Assembly (NCBI GenBank): GCA_021788675.1
Contig: JAJYKI010000054.1
Span: 1 to 5,342 of the forward strand
Source of the DNA: a bacterium
GTDB taxonomy: Bacteria > Patescibacteriota > Saccharimonadia > Saccharimonadales > UBA4665
Length of the DNA: 5,342 bases
Direction: 5' to 3'
Below the pieces are notes generated by a model. That model saw only the letters and a program-made list of their open reading frames with translations, made no database searches and was not told where the DNA came from. The position numbers and the translations under genes were made by a program. The stretch's first letter is position 1; each line of letters starts with the position of its first letter. Below, piece after piece: positions 1 to 4,072 of this stretch.

Positions 1-160
1 CACAGATACAGGGTAAACTAGTCAGCTATCTTCACTACTACAACTTTAAACGTGTACACTTGAGCTTACAGTACAGGGTGCCTGCTGACATGTTGCAAAG
101 CTCCTGAGTTTTATACGTATTCTGGAGTGCTTATGAATAGTTAGGGCAGTGCTTGATACA
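1..160 (+). mobile_element. Possible right end of an insertion sequence
   Basis: Downstream of the transposase stop there is no further gene before the tRNA. The heptamer AGTGCTT occurs twice, at 126-132 and 148-154, 22 bases apart. The second copy lies just inside a TACA at 157-160. Read inward on the minus strand from base 160, the sequence starts TGTATCAAGCACTGCCC, which has the TGT start common in IS481-type terminal repeats. I infer that the element may end at about 160, some 18 bases from the tRNA 3' end. The left end is outside the window, so the inverted repeat and target duplication cannot be tested. Confidence 0.28.
3..107 (+). CDS. C-terminal end of an IS481/IS3-like transposase (5' part outside window)
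   Basis: This frame is open from the window edge and ends at TGA 105-107, giving the last 34 residues of a protein that begins upstream. The visible part reads YLHYYNFKRVHLSLQYRVPA, which fits the tail of DDE integrase-type transposases (rve_3 region of the IS481 and IS3 families, pattern Y-x3-YN-x2-R-x-H-x-SL-x-Y-x-TP). Such enzymes cut and rejoin the ends of their own insertion sequence. The catalytic aspartates and glutamate lie further upstream and cannot be seen, so I cannot say whether the gene is intact or a remnant. The valine in KRVH replaces the usual proline of the RPH motif. The family call rests on this one motif in a short fragment. A chance open frame is possible but unlikely given the match. 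Confidence 0.6.
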   Translation, partial: QIQGKLVSYLHYYNFKRVHLSLQYRVPADMLQSS

Positions 161-178
161 AAAGATTCTTATTACGAC

Positions 179-271
179 TGGCGGAGAGGGAGGGATTCGA
201 ACCCTCGCGAGGAATTGCTTCCCCCTATCGATTTAGCAAACCGACCCCTTCAGCCACTTGGGTACCTCTCC
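179..271 (-). tRNA. tRNA-Ser (anticodon GCU), CCA encoded
   Basis: The minus strand folds as a serine tRNA that reads AGC and AGU codons. The acceptor stem pairs GGAGAGG (265-271) with CCTCTCC (183-189). The discriminator is G (182) and CCA is encoded at 179-181. The anticodon loop is TTGCTAA, closed by TCGGT/ATCGA with one G-U pair, and the anticodon GCT lies at 235-237. The T-arm contains GGTTCGAATCC. A long variable arm, typical of serine tRNAs, makes the gene 93 bases including CCA. It lies downstream of the tRNA-Ser(UGA) gene on the same strand and has its own promoter-like element. Confidence 0.97.
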
Positions 272-308
272 ATAATTTGGTCGTAATGATTAGTTCAATC
301 GAGAACGT

Positions 309-317
309 ATTATATCA
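309..317 (-). promoter_or_regulatory. Extended -10 promoter for tRNA-Ser(GCU)
   Basis: The minus strand reads TGATATAAT, a perfect TATAAT hexamer (309-314) preceded by the TG of an extended -10 element. No convincing -35 is visible at the usual distance; the best is TTCGCT at 333-338, spacer 18. Transcription would start near 302, leaving a leader of about 30 bases before the tRNA. The same nonamer precedes the neighbouring serine tRNA, which supports a real promoter. Confidence 0.65.
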
Positions 318-414
318 GTAAAACATTTAGGTAGCGAAACGAACCGTTTTAATAAAACCTGCGGTGTTTTTAAGGCAACTATTAACTACCTAGAGCTATA
401 ACTTATATAACCAT

Positions 415-504
415 TGGCGGAAGGGGTGGGATTCGAACCCACGGTACCGTTGCCGGCACGACGGTTTTCAAGACCGTTTCCTTAAACCGCTCGGACACCC
501 TTCC
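415..504 (-). tRNA. tRNA-Ser (anticodon UGA), CCA encoded
   Basis: The minus strand folds as a serine tRNA that reads UCA and other UCN codons. The acceptor stem pairs GGAAGGG (498-504) with CCCTTCC (419-425). The discriminator is G (418) and CCA is encoded at 415-417. The anticodon stem ACGGT/ACCGT closes the loop CTTGAAA, and the anticodon TGA lies at 468-470. A GC-rich long variable arm marks it as a class II tRNA. About 140 bases with no gene separate it from tRNA-Ser(GCU). Confidence 0.97.
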
Positions 505-524
505 AGCGGTATTCGATGGCACAA

Positions 525-533
525 ATTATATCA
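525..533 (-). promoter_or_regulatory. Extended -10 promoter for tRNA-Ser(UGA)
   Basis: The minus strand again reads TGATATAAT, with TATAAT at 525-530. The predicted start is near 518, about 13 bases before the mature tRNA. The -35 region is weak: TTTCAG at 549-554, spacer 18. An extended -10 can compensate for a poor -35. Confidence 0.68.
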
Positions 534-600
534 GCTATATAACTATTACTGAAAAATAGGTATTGTTGTTATTTTTGTGTTGTAAATATAGTGTTGGCAT

Positions 601-630
601 TTGCTAATCTGTAAACCGCTAAGCTATACT
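601..630 (+). promoter_or_regulatory. Putative promoter of the hsp20 gene
   Basis: A TATACT -10 box (625-630) lies 18 bases downstream of TTGCTA (601-606). Transcription would start near 637, giving a leader of about 57 bases that carries the Shine-Dalgarno site. I saw no CIRCE-type inverted repeat (TTAGCACTC-N9-GAGTGCTAA) nearby, so the heat-shock control, if any, is not recognisable here. Confidence 0.5.
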
Positions 631-677
631 GAAACTAACACAAAAAGGCAAGTAAGCTTTAAATCAGCAATTATAAC

Positions 678-683
678 GGAGGG
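678..683 (+). promoter_or_regulatory. Shine-Dalgarno site fixing the hsp20 start
   Basis: GGAGGG lies 10 bases before ATG 694. This sets the start there instead of at the in-frame TTG at 601, which lies inside the presumed promoter and would add 31 residues that do not resemble the family. Confidence 0.85.
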
Positions 684-693
684 TAACAACCGT

Positions 694-1185
694 ATGGCGC
701 GTCGAAATCGTGATGATGATTTATTATTGGAAGAGGATGAGTTAACTGCTGCTTTTCTCGGCGACGATGATATAGCAGACACAGCCGTGTCAGTCGGCGA
801 TGAACAGCAACAGACGGCAGTCATGCCAACTGACGATCAATGGGATGAGGACGAAGCCGTCCCCGGCCAATTGGCGGTTGATGTTTATGAAACAAAGGAG
901 AGGCTAGTAGTGAAGGCTCGGACAGCCGGTGTCAATAAGAACGAACTTGATGTCAGCATATCCGACAATCAACTAACTATCAGGGGAACATTGAGTGCAG
1001 GCAACGAAGACGACGTCGAAAACTACTTCCTGCAGGAATGCTACTGGGGCGAGTTTTCTCGTACCATAGCTTTGCCGGTGCCAGTTAAAGAAGAAGAGAT
1101 AGAAGCCGTCCTAAAAGATGGTGTTCTAACTATCAGCTTCGGAAAAGTTAAACAGGATACCGTAAAGAAAATTCAAGTTCTGTAA
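694..1185 (+). CDS. Small heat-shock protein, Hsp20/alpha-crystallin family
   Basis: This 163-residue protein is an ATP-independent holdase of the Hsp20 family, which binds unfolding proteins in the cytoplasm. The alpha-crystallin domain spans about residues 58-150. It contains the beta strands VDVYETKERLVVKA, the segment ECYWGEFSRTIALP (115-128) and the conserved GVLTI motif (143-147). The C-terminal tail ends in KKIQVL, an I-x-V version of the I-x-I motif that docks on neighbouring domains during oligomer assembly. The N-terminal arm (1-57) is unusual: after a basic start (MARRNR) it is very acidic, with about 20 Asp/Glu. In most bacterial sHsps this arm is more hydrophobic and helps to set oligomer form and client binding. 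The gene stands alone between the tRNA genes and the pilin operon, and its terminator follows directly. The family call is safe; the client range cannot be read from sequence. Confidence 0.95.
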   Translation: MARRNRDDDLLLEEDELTAAFLGDDDIADTAVSVGDEQQQTAVMPTDDQWDEDEAVPGQLAVDVYETKERLVVKARTAGVNKNELDVSISDNQLTIRGTLSAGNEDDVENYFLQECYWGEFSRTIALPVPVKEEEIEAVLKDGVLTISFGKVKQDTVKKIQVL

Positions 1186-1207
1186 TAGGCGAGTATTACC
1201 GAGCATA

Positions 1208-1235
1208 AAAAATACCCCTTTGTTGGGGTATTTTT
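1208..1235. terminator. Bidirectional intrinsic terminator
   Basis: An 11-bp perfect stem (AAAAATACCCC at 1208-1218 with GGGGTATTTTT at 1225-1235) closes a 6-base loop. T runs follow on both strands because the A and T tracts flank the GC core. It lies 22 bases after the hsp20 stop and 40 bases after the stop of the convergent pilin operon, so it can end both transcripts. Confidence 0.93.
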
Positions 1236-1275
1236 ATTGAACTTTATCCTTAATGGATCTCTAGGCCAAATTAGT

Positions 1276-1725
1276 TTATTTAAACAGAACTAGTCCGGTA
1301 ACACTGTTGCTGATATTGCTGGATGTATTTAGGACAAGGTGAACTATGATCTGAGCAAGCGCAACTATAACCAAACCGACGATTGCGTAAATCAAGCTGT
1401 TCTTGGCGCTGCTTACGCCATTACTTTCACCACCTGAGGTAATGTACTTAAAGCCAGCATATATAATCATAATGACCGCTATGACACCCACGATAACCGA
1501 CATGACATCAACAACGGTTTTAGCAATACTACTAATGCCATTTTGGATCGTAGTACCACTACAACCACTTGAAGTAGTACTTCCTGTAGCCTGAATACCG
1601 CTTTCGATACCACTCGTAATGTTACTCGAACATGCGGCGAGTGAGGTTGCCGGTAACAAAACCGGTAAGCTAAAGGTTGTTATTGTAATAAGGATTGCTA
1701 GCGATCTTTTTAGTTTTGATAGCAT
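1276..1725 (-). CDS. Pilin 6: VirB2/TrbC-like T4SS pilin family protein
   Basis: This 149-residue membrane protein is the last of six pilin-like genes. Residues 1-31 form a signal peptide (KLKR, hydrophobic core, ATSLA). The outer segment (about 32-70) is Ser/Thr/Gly-rich with Cys32 and Cys55. The first membrane helix is about 71-91, the cytoplasmic loop contains YITSGGESNGVSSAKNS, and the second helix is about 111-132. The short tail is polar and then hydrophobic (SVTGLVLFK). The C-terminal half is closely related to pilin 5: about 43 of 58 residues match from VG to NTSS by hand count. The residues LAAC (29-32) would also fit a lipoprotein signal. An 80-base gap upstream, by far the largest in the operon, carries a promoter-like sequence. 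The start codon has AAAGG 13 bases upstream. Assembly into a pilus or channel is inferred from the family. Confidence 0.82.
   Translation of the reverse strand: MLSKLKRSLAILITITTFSLPVLLPATSLAACSSNITSGIESGIQATGSTTSSGCSGTTIQNGISSIAKTVVDVMSVIVGVIAVIMIIYAGFKYITSGGESNGVSSAKNSLIYAIVGLVIVALAQIIVHLVLNTSSNISNSVTGLVLFK
1427..1455 (-). repeat. 29-bp exact repeat, copy in pilin 6
   Basis: These 29 bases are identical to 1948-1976, and the match breaks at both flanking bases. They encode most of the GFKYITSGG loop at the end of the first membrane helix. Bases are conserved as well as protein, including the third codon positions, which points to a fairly recent duplication or gene conversion between pilins 5 and 6. 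Confidence 0.9.
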
Positions 1726-1762
1726 GGTTGAGTTAATACCTTTCGTTTGATTGCTTAATTTA

Positions 1763-1790
1763 ATGTTACCATCTGTAAGAATAAAATCAA
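1763..1790 (-). promoter_or_regulatory. Putative internal promoter before pilin 6
   Basis: On the minus strand TTGATT (1785-1790) is followed after 16 bases by TAACAT (1763-1768). The sequence TGGTAACAT also gives an extended -10. Transcription would start near 1756, about 30 bases before ATG 1725. It sits in the only long gap of the pilin operon, so pilin 6 may be expressed independently of pilins 1-5. Confidence 0.42.
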
Positions 1791-1805
1791 TACGGCGACT
1801 AGGGT

Positions 1806-2270
1806 TTACCTCCCCAGAACTGTGACTAGACCGATGGTGGACGAAGTGTTAAGAACATAGATAACTATAACCTGTGCCAAAACAGCTATTGCAAAGCCAA
1901 TTATCGCATAGATTAGGGTGTTTTTGGCACTGCTAACCCGATTAGAGTCACCACCTGAGGTAATGTACTTAAAGCCGCTAACTATGATCATGATAACAGC
2001 CAGTGCGCCAACAACCATGCTAAGAATACTGACCGCCGTAGAGATGAGACCCGTAACACTTGAACTAGCTCCACTTGAACAAGTTGCCGGTCCACCAAGC
2101 TGCTGAAGCCCCTGACATGCACAGCCCTTGGCCGAAGCACAGCTTGAAGCAACAAGACTATAACTGACTTTGGGGGCAACGAAAGACGGTGCGGCTAAAA
2201 CCTGTATCGGTGCGTACATAAACAAAACTAGTGTGGTTGCTGGTAGTAACTGCCTTAGTGTTCTTAACAT
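1806..2270 (-). CDS. Pilin 5: VirB2/TrbC-like T4SS pilin family protein, four cysteines
   Basis: This protein has 154 residues. A signal peptide covers about 1-26 (RTLRQ, hydrophobic core, VLA|A). The outer segment (27-72) is the most cysteine-rich of the set, with Cys44, Cys50, Cys52 and Cys64, enough for two disulfides. The first helix is about 80-98 and carries AVIMIIVSGF. The cytoplasmic loop is KYITSGGDSNRVSSAKN and the second helix is about 119-140. The tail is short and uncharged until Arg154. The start ATG is supported by AGAGGA (2279-2284) with 8-base spacing, and a 19-base gap separates it from pilin 4. The C-terminal half is nearly a copy of pilin 6 while the outer segments share nothing obvious. 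That pattern suggests a conserved membrane core and a diversifying exposed part. Confidence 0.83.
   Translation of the reverse strand: MLRTLRQLLPATTLVLFMYAPIQVLAAPSFVAPKVSYSLVASSCASAKGCACQGLQQLGGPATCSSGASSSVTGLISTAVSILSMVVGALAVIMIIVSGFKYITSGGDSNRVSSAKNTLIYAIIGFAIAVLAQVIVIYVLNTSSTIGLVTVLGR
1948..1976 (-). repeat. 29-bp exact repeat, copy in pilin 5
   Basis: This is the partner of 1427-1455, 521 bases away in the same orientation and reading frame. It covers the GFKYITSGG codons of pilin 5. Confidence 0.9.
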
Positions 2271-2289
2271 CTATGATTTCCTCTTATCT

Positions 2290-2685
2290 TTAGCTTATCT
2301 TATCTAATACAAATGCCACAAAAATCTGAGCCAGAGCAGCCACCATAATACCAATAACAGCATAGAAAATACCCGACCTTACCTGAGCAATGGTATTGCT
2401 GTTACCATTGGACATTACAAATCGCAAACCACTAACAATCATGACAAAAACAGCCATGATACCTATGGCATACGATACGATTTTTATAGCCACGCCGATG
2501 TCGGTTATTATTGGGTTGGCAGTACTTCTGGATTGGGCATTTGATTCCTGACATACAGTCGTAGAGGAAGCGCCCGACGTCCCACAAAAGCCACCAAGAA
2601 TCTGAGCTGCAAAGGCGCTTTGTGTGGGCGCCAGAATAAATCCGACAACGAAAATAGATAGTAATATTTCTCTGATTATTTTCAT
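2290..2685 (-). CDS. Pilin 4: VirB2/TrbC-like T4SS pilin family protein
   Basis: This protein has 131 residues. The signal peptide is clear (MKIIRE, hydrophobic core, SAFA|A, about 1-26). The outer segment holds Cys34 and Cys45. The first helix is about 63-85, and the loop reads GLRFVMSNGNSNTIAQVRSG. The second helix is about 106-127, ending in FVLDKIS. The loop differs from its neighbours: AQVR replaces the usual AK, though one basic residue is kept. The start overlaps the pilin 3 stop by four bases (ATGA at 2682-2685). No Shine-Dalgarno sequence is visible, so translation is probably coupled to pilin 3. It is a family member by architecture; no specific role can be assigned. Confidence 0.82.
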   Translation of the reverse strand: MKIIREILLSIFVVGFILAPTQSAFAAQILGGFCGTSGASSTTVCQESNAQSRSTANPIITDIGVAIKIVSYAIGIMAVFVMIVSGLRFVMSNGNSNTIAQVRSGIFYAVIGIMVAALAQIFVAFVLDKIS

Positions 2686-3014
2686 GGGATGTACTTTAGA
2701 CCGAACGCCACTATAGCCTCCGCCGATAAAGAAACTACCAAACCAACAGCAGCATAAATCATAGTGTTACGGGCTTTGGCAACCGACTCCGGGTTGCCAT
2801 TAGAAGTAACAAATTTAACCCCTGCAATAACGATCATGAGTACCGAAACTGCCGCAACAATACCAAAAACTATTCCGGTTATTTGGCTCAATTGAGTGTG
2901 GCTAGCATTCACTGTTGGCAATCCTGTACATTCACTATTAACCCCGCTATCTATGCCACTAACATTTACACATGCCGACGATGCGAGATGACTAAGGATA
3001 CTTAGTGTGCTCAT
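2682..3014 (-). CDS. Pilin 3: short T4SS pilin family protein without a clear signal peptide
   Basis: At 110 residues this is the shortest pilin. The core is typical: first helix about 45-66 (ITGIVFGIVAAVSVLMIVIA), loop GVKFVTSNGNPESVAKARNT, second helix about 85-106. The outer part carries Cys15 and Cys29. The N-terminus (MSTLSILSHLASSAC) has no Lys or Arg and only a weak hydrophobic stretch, so it is a poor Sec signal. A longer form is ruled out, since reading upstream in frame there is no ATG, GTG or TTG before a stop. The start is supported by GGGGAG (3027-3032), 12 bases upstream inside the end of pilin 2. It ends in TGA, which is used here as a true stop. It may insert through its first helix as an anchor, or be exported with a sibling. 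Confidence 0.8.
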   Translation of the reverse strand: MSTLSILSHLASSACVNVSGIDSGVNSECTGLPTVNASHTQLSQITGIVFGIVAAVSVLMIVIAGVKFVTSNGNPESVAKARNTMIYAAVGLVVSLSAEAIVAFGLKYIP

Positions 3015-3016
3015 AA

Positions 3017-3538
3017 TTAATGGATACTCCCCGCTATAAATGTTATCACTGCGGTAGCTGTTATAGATATAGCCAGGCCGATCATGGAGTTAATAATTAT
3101 AGTCTTGGCCTTGGTCACGTTTTCAGCACTACCCGAGCTAATTGTATACATTATGCCGCCATAGATAACCATACCAACAGCGACAATAGCTCCAATTCTT
3201 AATAAAATATCTATTATAGCGGCGACTATTAGCCAGACGTCAGATATAGAAGTAAATGCGGGCTGACAACCAGTCGTAGTAGCATTTAAGGGCAGATATT
3301 CATACCAGGTTGGAAAGGACAAGAAATTACTACTACTCTTGTTACAGCCTTGCGATACAGAACCGGATGTACCTCCACCACCACCGGTTGACGGAACTAA
3401 AGTGGCTAGATTGGAAAAGGCATGGCTGTTTGTATCTTTGCTCTTAGTGGCAGCATATGCAGGCATAGAAAACACAACCAACAGCGACACCACAGACAAT
3501 CCCATCATAATTTTTTTTAGATACCTGGATTTTTGCAT
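3017..3538 (-). CDS. Pilin 2: longest T4SS pilin family protein, Gly-rich outer domain
   Basis: At 173 residues this is the largest pilin. Its signal peptide (1-29) is MQKSRYLKK, a hydrophobic core and PAYA|A. The outer domain (30-99) is long and low-complexity in part, with five glycines at 52-56. It contains Cys65 and Cys91 around an aromatic stretch (FLSFPTWYEYLPL). The first helix region is about 102-128 and contains an internal Asp and Arg (IIDILLR). The loop is YTISSGSAENVTKAK and the second helix is about 148-170. The first base of its ATG is the last base of the pilin 1 stop (TAATG). GGAGG at 3551-3555, 12 bases upstream, supports the start. The larger outer domain could make it a specialised subunit such as a tip or adhesive pilin, but that is a guess. 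Confidence 0.82.
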   Translation of the reverse strand: MQKSRYLKKIMMGLSVVSLLVVFSMPAYAATKSKDTNSHAFSNLATLVPSTGGGGGTSGSVSQGCNKSSSNFLSFPTWYEYLPLNATTTGCQPAFTSISDVWLIVAAIIDILLRIGAIVAVGMVIYGGIMYTISSGSAENVTKAKTIIINSMIGLAISITATAVITFIAGSIH

Positions 3539-3951
3539 TAGTTTAAAAATCCTCCAGGAACTAGATAATTTATTATCGCGAAGGCAAATATATACACGAT
3601 CAGTGCAATTATTGAGTTGGTTATTCTTTTTTTCGCTTTGGTGACGGTTTGAGGGTCAGATCCAGCCAAACTGTATTGAATCCCCGCAAAGACAACCGAA
3701 GCAATTACAACCAAACCAACTCCGGCAGATAAAAATCGAATTACAGCAAAAAGCAGTGCTAATGCTGGCGTGCCGCCGCCACTACAACCAAAATTAATAC
3801 TTGTAGTAACGCTACCACACTGCGATATTGCAAATCCAGATACGCTCTGTGTGGCCGCCATTGCATATCCAGTAGTCAGAGACACACTTAAAACCAGTGT
3901 CGTTGCAAACCCAATTACAAGATACGATAAATTATTTTTGATTTTTTGCAT
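3538..3951 (-). CDS. Pilin 1: VirB2/TrbC-like T4SS pilin family protein, first gene of operon
   Basis: This 137-residue protein starts the pilin operon. A signal peptide covers about 1-32 (MQKIKNN, hydrophobic core, YAMA|A). The outer segment has Cys45 and Cys56 followed by a Gly-rich turn (CSGGG). The first helix is about 63-91, the loop is QYSLAGSDPQTVTKAKKRI, and the second helix is about 111-131, ending in NYLVPGG. The strongly basic loop (KAKKR) places it in the cytoplasm under the positive-inside rule, with both ends outside. A good sigma70-type promoter lies just upstream and predicts a leader of only about 11 bases. The only ribosome-site candidate is AGG (3959-3961), 7 bases before ATG. 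It could be the major subunit because of its first position, but the sequence does not prove this. Confidence 0.83.
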   Translation of the reverse strand: MQKIKNNLSYLVIGFATTLVLSVSLTTGYAMAATQSVSGFAISQCGSVTTSINFGCSGGGTPALALLFAVIRFLSAGVGLVVIASVVFAGIQYSLAGSDPQTVTKAKKRITNSIIALIVYIFAFAIINYLVPGGFLN

Positions 3952-3968
3952 ATCTTAACCTGACTGAA

Positions 3969-3997
3969 ACTATAATATTTTAGAGTAATCTTATCAA
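3969..3997 (-). promoter_or_regulatory. Promoter of the pilin operon
   Basis: On the minus strand TTGATA (3992-3997) and TATAGT (3969-3974) are separated by exactly 17 bases. The predicted start is near 3962, so the leader before the pilin 1 ATG (3951) is very short. It is the best sigma70-type promoter in the 121-base divergent region. Confidence 0.65.
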
Positions 3998-4058
3998 GGA
4001 ATTGTTTATATTGGGGTTTTTTGTCAAATACTTCTACCACTTAAGGATAAATATTTTG

Positions 4059-4064
4059 TATACT
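4059..4064 (+). promoter_or_regulatory. -10 box of the prgI gene; mRNA probably leaderless
   Basis: TATACT lies 8 bases before the ATG at 4073, so transcription would start at about 4071, almost on the start codon. No Shine-Dalgarno sequence occurs at a usable distance; AAGGA at 4043-4047 is 25 bases away. The -35 region is not recognisable. A leaderless or nearly leaderless transcript fits what is seen. Confidence 0.42.
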
Positions 4065-4072
4065 TTTAGTAA

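Noticed and set aside
340..372. Possible terminator hairpin after tRNA-Ser(UGA)
   Set aside because: Only about five A-T rich pairs with a mismatch can form (AAAAC/GTTTT); too weak to call, so read-through into the second tRNA remains possible.
601..693. Longer hsp20 reading frame from TTG 601
   Set aside because: The TTG lies in the probable -35 box, and a strong GGAGGG precedes ATG 694; the added residues do not look like an sHsp.
660..693. CIRCE or other heat-shock operator before hsp20
   Set aside because: No TTAGCACTC/GAGTGCTAA inverted repeat is present in or near the leader.
2682..2684. UGA recoded as glycine (Gracilibacteria/Absconditabacteria code)
   Set aside because: TGA ends pilin 3 just where the next pilin starts and ends the transposase tail, and no pilin, PrgI or Hsp20 frame contains an internal TGA.
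3339..3644. Plus-strand open frame of about 100 residues opposite pilins 1 and 2
   Set aside because: It lies entirely antisense to two well-supported pilin genes, its proline run mirrors their Gly codons, and it has no ribosome site or recognisable domain.
4022..4027. Perfect TTGACA -35 box on the minus strand
   Set aside because: At 16-18 bases downstream there is no -10 (CAATTC or similar); TTGATA-17-TATAGT nearer the gene is the better promoter.
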